Origin: Bacteroidetes bacterium RIFCSPLOWO2_12_FULL_35_15
GTDB lineage: Bacteria; Bacteroidota; Bacteroidia; 2-12-FULL-35-15
Length of the DNA stretch: 64,000 nucleotides
Reading direction: 5' to 3'
Assembly: GCA_001769385.1 (NCBI GenBank)
Contig: MEPB01000037.1
Span: forward strand, 157,629-221,628
Part shown: one piece after another, positions 9,553 to 19,645 of the stretch
Layout: the number at the start of each line of letters is the position of its first letter
How positions within the stretch are numbered: the stretch's first letter is position 1
Made by a program: the position numbers and the translations under genes
Notes under the pieces: model-generated
What the model was told of the DNA's origin: nothing
Databases searched by the model: none
Seen by the model: the letters and a program-made list of their open reading frames with translations, nothing else

Positions 9553-11976
9553 CTACTCCATTACCACTATCCTCTGTGTACTTTCTTTTCCATCAATGGT
9601 AAGGGTTATAAAATATACACCCGAATTTAATTGATTGCTTTGATTGTTCAGAAAACATTTATGATTTCCTGCTGATTGTTTTGAATTTATCATTGATTTG
9701 ATTTTCACACCTAGCACATTATACACTTCCAACCTCACATCCGTTTCGGCTGAAACAGAATATTCAATTGTTGTGTTTCCTTTAAATGGGTTTGGAAAGA
9801 TCTTAAATTTATTTTCTTTTTCGAATGCTGTATTACCGATTCCTACGGTTGAAGATGAAACAGGATAGATAGAAGTTGAATCAACTGCGTAATTTAAACT
9901 ATCATAATCAGGATTGGTGGGATCCAGTATTACATCATAGGATGATGTCATTCCTAATCCCGGAATATCAGCATAAACAATATATGATCCTCCCACCACA
10001 CTATTCAATGCAAGATCTCCAAAGAAATAATATCCGCTTCCATCGGTTTGGGTACTTGCAATAATTTGTCCGCCAGGATTTTTTCCAAGTTTTACATCAA
10101 GCCCCGGAATAGGGTCGCCTTCCTGCCTGCCAAAGCCTGTGCCTTCCTGTATAAGCCCACCAATAGAACCAGGGCCTGGAGCAAGTGGAGTTATTTCAAC
10201 CATTGTAATAATTGCTGTATCAGTCATACTGCAATCATGAACAATAACCGTTGCTATATTCCAATCCCATACATTACCATTATAAGTAGGAGTTAGTGTA
10301 TTGTAAGATGTATCCGCGAATGCTTTTAACAAATAATTTCCAGGATTAAGCGGGGGAGAATTGAAAATACCATTTGCATCAAGTGTTGCTACCTGAACAG
10401 AATCATACAGAAGAGTGTTCTGTAAATAAATAATTACTTTTCCTAAAGACACATTGCCTGAGGAATAAGACACATGTCCATAAATACCTGTACTTGGAAT
10501 AACGGTAATTAAAATGCTATCGGTTGTGCTACAACCATTGGCTGTTGCGGCAAAAGTTACTAAATAATTTCCTGAACTGTTGTAAATGTGTGATGGATTT
10601 AGAATGGCGGAGGTATTACCATCTCCCAAATTCCAGAAATAAGTTGTTCCTCCGGCAGAACTTCCAATAAAGTCAACGGTATTACCTATGCAAGCGCTCT
10701 GATTCAATCCACCATTTGCTGTAGGTGAACTATTTACGACTACAAATACCGTATCAGAAGCTGTGCAACTGTTTGTATCTGTTCCTGTTACTATATAACT
10801 AGTACTGGTGGGTGGTATAAAACTTATTCCATCTGTTACTCCTCCTAACCATGTATAAGAAATGGCTCCTGAACCGGTTAGTGTAACGGGATCTCCTGCA
10901 CAAACAGTGGTGGTACTTGCATTGGCTACTACTGGTGGCAAGGGATTAACAGTAACGGTTTGTGTAGCCAGCGCCACACATCCATTCGCATCAGTAATAT
11001 TCAGTGAGTAAGTTGTAGTTGAAGTTGGGGTAACGTTAATGTTGTTTGAGCTAAGATTACCGGGTGTCCATAAATAAGTATAAGCCCCTGTTCCTCCGCT
11101 GCTTCCAACGCTTGTTAAATTCGTATTTGTTCCTGAACAAACAGTGGTTGCTCCGTTGATGACAACAGAAATTGCGGTTGGTTCAGTAATGGTTGTGGTT
11201 GCGGAATCTTTACATCCATTGGCATCTGTTATCAAAACCGAATAATTTCCGGGTTGCAGATTGTTTACAGTAGAATCTACACCAACATATGGAGTCCAAC
11301 CATAAGTGTATCCCGGAGTTCCTCCATTTGGTTTTCCACCTGTTGCTATTGCTGTTATTGAACCGTTATATAATCCGTTACAACTTAGATTAACAGTTGT
11401 TAAGGAAAGGCTTAAGGGAGGTGGCTCGTTAATCACAATGGTATCTGAAGCTTGCGAGAAGGAATAATCAGTTACGGTAACAATATAGGTTCCCGGACTT
11501 AAGCCTGAAATGTTTTGCGTGTTTTGCAGGCCGGGAGACCAGCTGTAAGAATACGGAGCAATGCCTCCATTTGCGGTTGCATATGCAGTTCCATCAGCTG
11601 CACCGTTACAATAAACATCTGAAGAGGCAGCGGTAACAGAAAGTGCACTCTGAACAGTAATATTTCCTGAACTCCCGATTAAAACACTTCCTAACAAAGA
11701 ATCAGAAATATCATACGCATCAAATTGAGGATTATAATTACCAGCCACATTATAAATATGAGTAATAGTAGTGGTATTATAATCTGTTACGATATTCCCA
11801 TCGCCAAAATACCATATATATTTATAGGCATTTGGATTGGTGCTGGTATTTGTAAATGTAACTAAAAGTGGAGCAGTGCCGCTAGTAGGACTTGCTGTAA
11901 AATCTAAGCCTTGGGCAAAAATATTTGCGATGCAAAAAATTGCTGTAATGGTTGAAAGGAGTAGTTTTTTTAACAT
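9553..11976 (-). CDS. Secreted PKD/SprB-repeat surface protein with T9SS type A sorting domain (paralogue 2)
   Basis: 807 aa with a signal peptide ending IFAQ (~22). A PKD domain comes first (~25-110, YKYIWYFGDGNIVTDYN), then two SprB-like repeats (~112-270, PYSYSWSPGLQNTQNISGL and YTYGWTPYVGV) and Ig-like modules. A second PKD domain is at ~430-500 (TTYFWNLGDGNTSAILNPSH). The shared C-terminal module starts at STGIYGHVSYSSGNVS and includes GFGRQEGDPIPGLDVKL; the type A sorting domain ends TQRIVVME. The module from STGIYGH onward is nearly the same as in the gene at 12132 and similar to that at 3824, suggesting duplication with exchange of N-terminal ectodomains. Probable cell-surface or matrix protein; the ligand is unknown. 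Confidence 0.85.
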   Translation of the reverse strand: MLKKLLLSTITAIFCIANIFAQGLDFTASPTSGTAPLLVTFTNTSTNPNAYKYIWYFGDGNIVTDYNTTTITHIYNVAGNYNPQFDAYDISDSLLGSVLIGSSGNITVQSALSVTAASSDVYCNGAADGTAYATANGGIAPYSYSWSPGLQNTQNISGLSPGTYIVTVTDYSFSQASDTIVINEPPPLSLSLTTVNLSCNGLYNGSITAIATGGKPNGGTPGYTYGWTPYVGVDSTVNNLQPGNYSVLITDANGCKDSATTTITEPTAISVVINGATTVCSGTNTNLTSVGSSGGTGAYTYLWTPGNLSSNNINVTPTSTTTYSLNITDANGCVALATQTVTVNPLPPVVANASTTTVCAGDPVTLTGSGAISYTWLGGVTDGISFIPPTSTSYIVTGTDTNSCTASDTVFVVVNSSPTANGGLNQSACIGNTVDFIGSSAGGTTYFWNLGDGNTSAILNPSHIYNSSGNYLVTFAATANGCSTTDSILITVIPSTGIYGHVSYSSGNVSLGKVIIYLQNTLLYDSVQVATLDANGIFNSPPLNPGNYLLKAFADTSYNTLTPTYNGNVWDWNIATVIVHDCSMTDTAIITMVEITPLAPGPGSIGGLIQEGTGFGRQEGDPIPGLDVKLGKNPGGQIIASTQTDGSGYYFFGDLALNSVVGGSYIVYADIPGLGMTSSYDVILDPTNPDYDSLNYAVDSTSIYPVSSSTVGIGNTAFEKENKFKIFPNPFKGNTTIEYSVSAETDVRLEVYNVLGVKIKSMINSKQSAGNHKCFLNNQSNQLNSGVYFITLTIDGKESTQRIVVME

Positions 11977-12078
11977 GGGATTAAAATTAGAATTTGTAAT
12001 TTTAGAAATAGGTATTTAAAAAGCTAATTTAAACCTTTTTCTTCATTAAAGCATGAAATTATTGAATTCGAATATAAA

Positions 12079-12111
12079 AAAACCTGCAAAATTTTTATAC
12101 CTGCAGGTTTT
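12079..12111 (-). terminator. hairpin terminator after the Ycf48-like T9SS gene
   Basis: The perfect stem AAAACCTGCA (12079-12088) pairs with TGCAGGTTTT (12102-12111). It follows the stop at 12132 on the minus strand. Near-identical hairpins lie at 9503 and 15646, so terminators were duplicated together with these genes. Confidence 0.75.
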
Positions 12112-12131
12112 AGTTTTGCGAACAAAATTAT

Positions 12132-15100
12132 TTACTCCATCACTACAATTCTTTGGGTACTTGGTTTTTCATCAATAGTAAGTGTGATAAAATAGACACC
12201 CGAACTCAAATTATTATTTTGAGTGCTCAGACTGCATTTGTGATTTCCGGCTGATTGCCTTGAGTTTACAAGTGATTTGATTTTTACACCTAACACATTC
12301 ATAACTTCTAATGTCACATCCGCTTCAATGAAAATGTTATATTCAATGCTTGCATTTCCTTTAAATGGATTTGGAAATACTTTAAATTTATTTTCTTTTG
12401 CGATTGCAGGATTACTAATTCCAACAGTTATAGAATAAGTGGGATAGATAGAAGTTGAATCAACCGCGTAATTTAAACTATCATAGGTAGGATTAGTTGG
12501 ATCCAGTATTACATCATAGGATGCTGTCATTCCTAATCCCGGAATATCAGCATAAACAATGTAGGATCCCCCAACAACACTATTTAATGGAAGGTTATCA
12601 AAGTAATAGTATCCGTCAGCATCTGTTTGTGTACTTGCAACAATATTGGTTGATCCACCCGGGTTTTTTCCAAGCTTTACATCAAGTCCCGGAATGGGAT
12701 CGCCTTCCTGCCTGCCAAAGCTTATGCCTTCTTGTATTATCCCTCCTACGGAGCCTGGTCCAGAAACTAAAGCTGTTACTTCAACCATTGCAATATTTGC
12801 AGTGTCAGTCATACTACAATCATGTACAATAACAGTTGCCACATTCCAGTCCCATACATTACCATTATAGGTAGGGGTAAGATTATGGTAAGATGTATCT
12901 GCGAATGCTTTTAACAAATAATTCCCGGGATTAAGCGGGGGAGAATTGAAAATACCATTTGCATCGAGTGTTGCGACCTGAACAGAATCGAACAGCAGAC
13001 CGTTCTCTAAATAAATAATCATTTTACCGGAGGTCACATCTCCTAATGAATAAGAAACATGCCCATAAATACCGGTACTTGGATTTATTACTATACTTAC
13101 CGCTGTTGCTGTACTTTGGCATCCATTCAAAGTTTCTAAAACATAAAAAGTACTTGTGCTTGTAGCTCCTGATGCAAAAGTGCTGCCTGTTCCTACTGGA
13201 ATTGTTAATCCCGCATCTGAATACCATGTTAATGTTCCACCCGTTCCTGTTGCTGTTAAATCAGCAATTATATTTCCCTGACAATAAGATGCAGGGCTTA
13301 GGGCTGTTGGAGCCGGTGGTGTAGGATTTACCGTTATTGTACCGGTTGCTGTTGTCTGTGTACACGTACCTGTGGTAGTTACTGTATAGTTAAATGTGCC
13401 TGATGCGGTAGGTGTTCCTGAAATTGTAAACACCCCTCCGGCAAAAGAACCTGTTATACCAGGTGGTAAACCTGTTATGCCGGCACCGGTTCCACCTCCG
13501 GAAATTGTATAGGTAATATTAGTGAGTGGTGTATTGATACATAAAGCTTGTGCATCTGTTCCCACTGCTGATGTGAAAGTAATATTAGCATTTGGATTCA
13601 CTGTAATAGTCACAGTAGTTGGCGATCCTGCGCAACCTGTTACAGTTGGGGTAATGGAATAAATAGCTGTTCCCGAAGATGGGGAAGATAATGTTTGATT
13701 AATGCTTGGACTTGCTCCTGATGTTGCTCCTGTTACATTCGATGGTGTAACTATCCATGAAAAAGTAGTTCCGGCTACATTGCTTGTTAATACAATTGAG
13801 GTATTGCCACCCGAACAGATGGTTTGTGAAGATGGTGTTGTAGTTGCTACTGGTATTGGATTTATGGTAACAGTAACCCCTTGAGCCATTGTACAACCTC
13901 CGGACAAGGAAGTTGCAGTTACAGTATAAGTTATGTTTTGTGCCACCGATGTGCTATTAGTAATTGTATTATTTAATGTGCCGGTTGATTGCATTGTGGT
14001 ACTTTCACCAGTTGTGTTTGCATTATTTGCCGCAACCCAGGTAAAGGAAGATGCAGGATTACTTGTTAAAAAAATATTTACGGTGCCTCCACTACATATA
14101 GTTGCAGCGCTCACACTTGTTATTATTGGCAGGGGATTTACTATAACAGAAGTTATTCCTGCGGAACTTGTGCAACCACCCACAGTGGCGGTTACGGAAT
14201 ATGATCCCGAAGCAGCAGCTGATACTCCAAAAATCGTTGGGTTTTGAGCAGATGAAGTATAGGCATTTGGTCCGGTCCAAAAATAGTTTGCGCCTGCGAT
14301 TGTGCTAGCTGTCAAACTCAGATTAGTTCCAGAACAAACAGGACTGTTGCTTGAAGGTACAGGTGTTGTTGGAGCAGGGTTGACGGTAACAGTTACCGCT
14401 GTTCTTGGACTGATGCAACCAGTTATTGTTGTTTGAACGTAATAAGTTGTAGTTGCAACTAAAGCAAGAGTTGTATAGCTTGTAGCTGTGATTAAGAGTG
14501 TTCCAGTTAATGGTGCGTCATACCATTGATAAGTTCCACCCGGTGCGGTTGCAGTTAAAGTTGCTGTGTTACCGCTACAAATTGTTTGGCCTGAGGCTGT
14601 TGGAGCAGCAGGAGTAGAACAACCGCCATTGGTTGTGTTAATAATGGTTCCGGAAATACCAACGGCATAACCATTATTAGAATCGGTAAAGAAAACAGAA
14701 TTTAAAGTATTGGTAGTTCCGCTGTTTTGCAAAGCCCATGTGGCACCTGCATCATTTGTTTTAAGAATTGTGCCCAAATCACCAACAGCATATCCTGTAT
14801 TTGCATCTGCAAACCTGATTGAATATAAAGCATTGGATGTGCCACTTGTTAGTGTATTCCATGAGAGTCCTGCATCAATGGTCTTCAATATTAAACCATT
14901 ATAACCGGTAGCATACCCGGTGTTTGCGTTGGTGAAATAAACGGAGGTTAAAATAGCACTGGCTTGAGATGCCCATGAATTGCCTCTGTCAGTTGTTTTA
15001 AGAATTACGTTGCTACCAATGGCATAACCGGTATTAACATCTGTAAAAAAAACTCCATTTAAGTTATTAATTGTTCCACTGGCTCTCTGTTGCCATAAAC

Positions 15101-15521
15101 TTCCCCCATTAATAGTTTTAATAATAGTACCATTATTTCCAACTGCATATCCGGTATCTGCATCAACAAAAAATACAGATGATAAAGCATATCCCTGACT
15201 ACTGCTGTTTTGCGTCCAGGTAGTTCCTGCATCAGTAGTTGACATTACTGTTCCACCGGCACCAACGGCTGTACCATTAGTGGCACTTCCGAAAAAAACC
15301 GAATACATAGAACTGCTTGCAGTTGTTTGTAATGACCAGTTTGTGCCTCCGTTAGAAGTTGTATAAATACCTCCTGCGGCATTTACAGCACAACCATTTG
15401 TTGCACTTGTAAAATAAACGGAAGTAAAAGAGTTATTTCCGACAGTCTGTTGGTTCCATTGACTAAAAGAAGAATAGATCAGAAAACAGAAAAATAGGGT
15501 AGTAGTAATTTTTTTTATCAT
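12132..15521 (-). CDS. Secreted Ycf48/BNR-like repeat and Ig-like repeat protein with T9SS type A sorting domain (paralogue 3)
   Basis: 1129 aa. The start at 15521 (MIKKITTTLFFCFLIYSSFSQ) gives a clean signal peptide; the ATG at 15608 adds 29 residues with no signal character. Residues ~25-310 hold seven repeats of the type SVYFTNANTGYATGYNGLILKT, each followed by an Asp-Ala-Gly or Asn-Gly-Gly turn and W, as in Ycf48/BNR beta-propellers. Residues ~315-830 are Ig-like, Thr/Ser/Pro-rich modules each containing CSG or CxG. From STGIYGHVSYSLGD on it carries the C-terminal module and type A sorting domain shared with the genes at 3824 and 9553. This is the largest of the three paralogues. A surface adhesin or structural role is inferred. 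Confidence 0.85.
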   Translation of the reverse strand: MIKKITTTLFFCFLIYSSFSQWNQQTVGNNSFTSVYFTSATNGCAVNAAGGIYTTSNGGTNWSLQTTASSSMYSVFFGSATNGTAVGAGGTVMSTTDAGTTWTQNSSSQGYALSSVFFVDADTGYAVGNNGTIIKTINGGSLWQQRASGTINNLNGVFFTDVNTGYAIGSNVILKTTDRGNSWASQASAILTSVYFTNANTGYATGYNGLILKTIDAGLSWNTLTSGTSNALYSIRFADANTGYAVGDLGTILKTNDAGATWALQNSGTTNTLNSVFFTDSNNGYAVGISGTIINTTNGGCSTPAAPTASGQTICSGNTATLTATAPGGTYQWYDAPLTGTLLITATSYTTLALVATTTYYVQTTITGCISPRTAVTVTVNPAPTTPVPSSNSPVCSGTNLSLTASTIAGANYFWTGPNAYTSSAQNPTIFGVSAAASGSYSVTATVGGCTSSAGITSVIVNPLPIITSVSAATICSGGTVNIFLTSNPASSFTWVAANNANTTGESTTMQSTGTLNNTITNSTSVAQNITYTVTATSLSGGCTMAQGVTVTINPIPVATTTPSSQTICSGGNTSIVLTSNVAGTTFSWIVTPSNVTGATSGASPSINQTLSSPSSGTAIYSITPTVTGCAGSPTTVTITVNPNANITFTSAVGTDAQALCINTPLTNITYTISGGGTGAGITGLPPGITGSFAGGVFTISGTPTASGTFNYTVTTTGTCTQTTATGTITVNPTPPAPTALSPASYCQGNIIADLTATGTGGTLTWYSDAGLTIPVGTGSTFASGATSTSTFYVLETLNGCQSTATAVSIVINPSTGIYGHVSYSLGDVTSGKMIIYLENGLLFDSVQVATLDANGIFNSPPLNPGNYLLKAFADTSYHNLTPTYNGNVWDWNVATVIVHDCSMTDTANIAMVEVTALVSGPGSVGGIIQEGISFGRQEGDPIPGLDVKLGKNPGGSTNIVASTQTDADGYYYFDNLPLNSVVGGSYIVYADIPGLGMTASYDVILDPTNPTYDSLNYAVDSTSIYPTYSITVGISNPAIAKENKFKVFPNPFKGNASIEYNIFIEADVTLEVMNVLGVKIKSLVNSRQSAGNHKCSLSTQNNNLSSGVYFITLTIDEKPSTQRIVVME

Positions 15522-15645
15522 TTGTCTGGGATTTGAATGGCTAAAGTAAACTATTTTACTTAGTAAGCAACGGTATTTAAAAATGAAAACACTAAAGAAG
15601 AATAACAAATAAAAATTTCATCTCGAATTTACTAATTGGATAAAT

Positions 15646-15683
15646 AAAAAACCTGCAAGACTTTTTATTCCTACAGGTTTTTT
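15646..15683 (-). terminator. hairpin terminator after the T9SS pseudogene
   Basis: AAAAAACCTG (15646-15655) pairs with CAGGTTTTTT (15674-15683). It resembles the terminators of the intact paralogues and lies just after the stop at 15698 on the minus strand. Confidence 0.7.
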
Positions 15684-15697
15684 GTGAACAAAATTAT

Positions 15698-16122
15698 TTA
15701 CTCCATCACCACAATCCGTTGTGTACTTGATTTTCCATCAATAGTAAGTGTGATAAAATAGATACCCGAACTTAATTGAACATTTTGATTGCTCAGGTTG
15801 CATTTATGATTTCCGGCTGATTGCCTTGAATTTACTAGTGATTTTGTTTTTACACCTAATACATTCATAACTTCTAATGTCACATCCGCTGCTTTTTGAA
15901 ATGTTATATCCAATGCTTGCATTTTCTTTAAATGGATTAGGATAAATTGAAAAATGAGTTGTTGCGTTATAACTGGTTGTTAAAAACATTTAAGCCATTG
16001 CTTTGGGTGTTCATCGTGTTATTGTCAAAACCACCCATTACATTATTTAACCAGGGATCTTGCGCGAATGTAGTGTTAAGACAAACTAAAATTGATGCTG
16101 AAATAAGTACAAGTTTTTTCAT
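15698..16122 (-). pseudogene. collapsed T9SS secreted-protein gene: signal peptide fused out of frame to a sorting domain
   Basis: From 16122 the minus strand reads a signal peptide (MKKLVLISASILVCLNTTFA, then QDPWLNNVMGGFDNN) and stops after ~52 codons. The sorting domain begins in a second frame (FSIYPNPFKENASIGYN, about 15950-15890). It continues in a third frame from about 15900 (DVTLEVMNVLGVKTKSL...TQRIVVME) to the stop at 15698. Three frames within 425 bp mean two frameshifts, and the body that normally separates signal peptide and sorting domain has been lost. The sorting domain is most like that of the gene at 12132. It is a relic of a fourth large paralogue or a recombination by-product. 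Confidence 0.85.
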
Positions 16123-16301
16123 GTATGACTTTTTATAATTTCGGGAAGCTAAAATAGTGAATAATAGTTAATTGAGTATAAAAAAAACATCAAAAAAAAA
16201 TCATGGTTACCAAAAGAATCACCATTGATAGTTCATTAAATCAAAAGAATTTTAAAATAAAATTTGTACCTTAGAGTTCTTTTTATGTTGAATTGCCGAA
16301 A

Positions 16302-19010
16302 ATGAAAAAAATAGTTGTCTTTATATTTCTTTTTCTGATTGGATTTGCCAATGGTTATGCTACACACAATCGTGCAGGAGAAATTACGTATCAATGTTTA
16401 GGAGGATTTAGGTACGGAATAACAGTTACAACCTATACGAATACCTATAATACAACAGCAGATCGCTGCGAACTTACTGTTCTTTTTGGTGATGGAGATA
16501 GCGCAATTGCTCCCAGAATAAATCCTTCTGGTTTTCCAGGCACACTTTGCCCAAATACACATGATGGTGTAATGATCACCTCAGATACAAAATTTAACCA
16601 ATATTATGTGGAACATATTTATTCCGGTTCCGGTACTTATGTTATTACCATGGAAGATCCTAATAGAAATGCAGGCATCCAGAATATTCCCAATTCAGTT
16701 AATCAATCTTTTTTTCTTCGATCAGTGTTGGTTATTAATCCATTTTTGGGATGCAATTCTTCACCAATACTTCGGTATCCTCCAATTGACCATGCTTGTA
16801 AGGGAGTGTGTTTTGTGCACAATCCCGGTGCAGATGATTCTCCAGAAAACGATAGTTTATATTATAGTTTAACAACATGTTATGGAAATGGACAACCGAT
16901 CTTTGGTTATACGCTACCAGCTAATTTGTCAGCAGGGGATATCGACCCCTTGACCGGTGATCTGGTCTGGTGTTCCCCTGCTACTGACGGGTTGTTCAAT
17001 GTTGCCATTTTAATAAAGGAATACAGAAAATTACCCGGAAGTCCAATCCGTTATTTCATTGGATCTGTTTTGAGGGATATTCAGATCGATGTTGAAAATA
17101 CTTGCACAAATACTTCTCCTGAAATAAAGCATATAAATGATACCTGTGTGGTTGCCGGCACCAACTTGAATTTTAATGTTTCTGCTACTGATGCACAACC
17201 TTATACCCTTTCATTATTTGCTACCGGAGGACCCTTCAATTTAAATCCTGCTGCATCATTTACATCAACTCCTTCACCCAGTCCGGTTTTTGGGACATTT
17301 AACTGGACACCAAATTGTAATCAGGTGCGCTTGCTACCCTATTCAGTTAATTTTAAAGTCACAGACGGGGATCCTTCTATTCAATTGGTAGATTTTGAAT
17401 CTGTATTTATCAAAGTGATTGCGCCTGCTCCAACGGGTTTGTCAGCAAGTTCAAGCGGAGCAAGTATTACTGTAGATTGGAATGATGCACAATGTAATGA
17501 TACATTAGGAAGTAATCCATTGGTTGGATATTATATTTATAGGAAGGACGCTTGTGATCCATGGCTGCATAATCCTTGCGAAACAGGTGTTCCATCCTAT
17601 ACAGGTTATACCTTGGTTGGTTCAACGGGGCCATCCATTACTTCATTTGTTGATAATAACAATGGACAAGGTTTAGTGAATGGTGTTGATTATTCATATA
17701 TCATAGTTGCTTATTATGCTGATGGCTCACAAAGTTATGCCTCCACAAATATTTGCGCACAATTGGTACGCGATGTTCCAATTATTACAAATGTAAGTGT
17801 GATAAGTACCGGAGCAAACGATTCCATTTATGTGCATTGGGTTAAACCATTAGCAACAGGTATTAATCTCGATACAGTTGCAAATCCGCCACCATACGAA
17901 TATCATTTAATGAAGGCCCAGGGTTTTACCGGAAGTTTATCTTTTGCAACAGTTGCAACCTATTCAGCTCCATCATTCTGGCAATTGAATGATTCGAGTT
18001 TTATTAATATTGGTTTGAATACAAAGGATTCTGCTTATACCTATCGTGTTGATTTTTATTCGAATGGAATCTTGAAAGGTTCTTCTCATACAGCATCATC
18101 CATTTATTTGTCGAGTTCACCTTCTTCGGCAGGCAATACAGTTGACCTGACCTGGCAAGAGTTTGTTCCCTGGACAAATTACCAATATTATATTTATCGC
18201 GAAACAAGTTCAGGCTCAGGAATATTTAATTTTATAGATAGTTCTGCAACCCAATCTTTTTCGGATACAGGCTTAGTAAATGGTGCAAATTATTGTTACA
18301 AAGTAGTTAGTATTGGTCAATACTCTGATCCTGTTTTACCACGTCCTTTGTATAATAGTTCACAAATAAAATGTGAAACACCAATTGATGTTGTTCCTCC
18401 ATGTCAGCCTCGTTTTAATGTGAACAGTGATTGTGGCATCATACAAAATGTGCTTACCTGGACAAATCCAAATACATATTGCAGCACTGATGCGGTTCAA
18501 TATAATGTTTATTTTTCACCTACAATTGATGGAGCCATGACAGTGATCCATTCTACTACAAACATGAATGACACTACTTTTACACATATTTATTATTTTG
18601 AAGGGATCCCTTCAGTTGCCGGCTGTTATGCTGTTACAGCAGTAGATTCTTTTGGAAACGAAAGCCCTGTCATCACTAAGATCTGTGTGGATAATTGTCC
18701 GGTGTATGAATTACCAAATGTATTTACACCCAATGGAGATAATATAAATGAGTTGTTCATTCCGCTGCCATACAGATATGTAAAAGATATTGATATAAAA
18801 ATTTATGATCGTTGGGGCCTGCTGATGTTTAGTACAAACAATCCTGATATTTTATGGGATGGAAAAAACGCAGATACAAAATCTGTTTGTTCCGATGGAA
18901 CCTACTATTACATTTGTGTGGTCAATGAAATACGTGTGGAAGGTATAAAACAAAGAGTTTTAAAAGGATTTGTCCAACTCATCAATGATAAAACTGCACC
19001 AAACAAATAA
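16302..19010 (+). CDS. Large secreted protein with gliding-motility-type (T9SS type B) C-terminal domain
   Basis: 902 aa from the ATG at 16302 (MKKIVVFIFLFLIGFANGYA, signal peptide); the ATG at 16293 adds only MPK. The N-terminal region (THNRAGEITYQCLGG, LTVLFGDGDS) is a domain common in Bacteroidota gliding-motility-associated proteins. Fn3-like modules follow in the middle (TGLSASSSGASITVDWNDAQC, SSAGNTVDLTWQEF, NYCYKVVSIGQYSD). The end is a CHU_C/type B sorting domain (NVFTPNGDNINELFIPL, IKIYDRWGLLMFST, WDGKNADTKSVCSDGTYYY). Type B proteins are exported by T9SS but attached differently from type A. Many cysteines suggest disulphides. The gene opposes the T9SS type A cluster and ends 3 bp before the riboflavin synthase start, so read-through transcription is likely. 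Confidence 0.85.
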   Translation: MKKIVVFIFLFLIGFANGYATHNRAGEITYQCLGGFRYGITVTTYTNTYNTTADRCELTVLFGDGDSAIAPRINPSGFPGTLCPNTHDGVMITSDTKFNQYYVEHIYSGSGTYVITMEDPNRNAGIQNIPNSVNQSFFLRSVLVINPFLGCNSSPILRYPPIDHACKGVCFVHNPGADDSPENDSLYYSLTTCYGNGQPIFGYTLPANLSAGDIDPLTGDLVWCSPATDGLFNVAILIKEYRKLPGSPIRYFIGSVLRDIQIDVENTCTNTSPEIKHINDTCVVAGTNLNFNVSATDAQPYTLSLFATGGPFNLNPAASFTSTPSPSPVFGTFNWTPNCNQVRLLPYSVNFKVTDGDPSIQLVDFESVFIKVIAPAPTGLSASSSGASITVDWNDAQCNDTLGSNPLVGYYIYRKDACDPWLHNPCETGVPSYTGYTLVGSTGPSITSFVDNNNGQGLVNGVDYSYIIVAYYADGSQSYASTNICAQLVRDVPIITNVSVISTGANDSIYVHWVKPLATGINLDTVANPPPYEYHLMKAQGFTGSLSFATVATYSAPSFWQLNDSSFINIGLNTKDSAYTYRVDFYSNGILKGSSHTASSIYLSSSPSSAGNTVDLTWQEFVPWTNYQYYIYRETSSGSGIFNFIDSSATQSFSDTGLVNGANYCYKVVSIGQYSDPVLPRPLYNSSQIKCETPIDVVPPCQPRFNVNSDCGIIQNVLTWTNPNTYCSTDAVQYNVYFSPTIDGAMTVIHSTTNMNDTTFTHIYYFEGIPSVAGCYAVTAVDSFGNESPVITKICVDNCPVYELPNVFTPNGDNINELFIPLPYRYVKDIDIKIYDRWGLLMFSTNNPDILWDGKNADTKSVCSDGTYYYICVVNEIRVEGIKQRVLKGFVQLINDKTAPNK

Positions 19011-19013
19011 TTT

Positions 19014-19598
19014 ATGTTTTCAGGAATTGTAGAAGAATCAGGCGAAGTAACTGATTTGAAAAAAGAGCAAAGCAACCTTCACATCACCATCAAACCAAGT
19101 TTTATTAATGAACTAAAGATCGATCAAAGCATTGCTCATAATGGCACCTGCTTAACGGTGGTAAATATTCTGGGAGATAAATATACGGTTACAGCCATTG
19201 ACGAAACCCTGAAAAAAACTAATTTAGGATTATTTAAGATTGGTGATAAAGTGAATTTAGAGCGTTGTATGAAACTGGGTGATCGGCTTGATGGACATAT
19301 TGTTCAGGGGCATGTTGACCAAACAGCAGTTTGTACAAGTGTTGAAGAAACAGATGGAAGTTGGATGTTCACTTTTGAATATGATACATCTCAAAATAAT
19401 ATTACTGTTGAAAAAGGTTCTGTTTGTGTAAATGGAGTAAGCTTAACAGTAGTAAATTCTCAGCCCAATTCATTCTCTGTTTGTATCATCCCTTATACTT
19501 TTGAAAACACTAATTTTAAATACATCCGTAAAGGGACAATTGTAAATTTAGAGTTTGATATTTTAGGAAAATACATCAGTAAGCTGATGGCGAAATAA
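19014..19598 (+). CDS. ribE: Riboflavin synthase, alpha subunit
   Basis: Converts two molecules of 6,7-dimethyl-8-ribityllumazine to riboflavin and a pyrimidine by-product in the last step of vitamin B2 synthesis. 194 aa, normal for the family. It starts with the hallmark MFSGIVEESGEV and has two tandem lumazine-binding barrels (residues ~1-95 and ~96-190), each with a G(T/V)CLTV- or GVSLTVV-type motif. DGHIVQGHVDQTA joins the halves. The gene follows the type B sorting protein after 3 bp and precedes tatD by 47 bp. No other riboflavin genes are in the window. Confidence 0.93.
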   Translation: MFSGIVEESGEVTDLKKEQSNLHITIKPSFINELKIDQSIAHNGTCLTVVNILGDKYTVTAIDETLKKTNLGLFKIGDKVNLERCMKLGDRLDGHIVQGHVDQTAVCTSVEETDGSWMFTFEYDTSQNNITVEKGSVCVNGVSLTVVNSQPNSFSVCIIPYTFENTNFKYIRKGTIVNLEFDILGKYISKLMAK

Positions 19599-19645
19599 TT
19601 AATCATTCCTCACAATAACATGCTTCTTTTAATCTGTATAACAGT

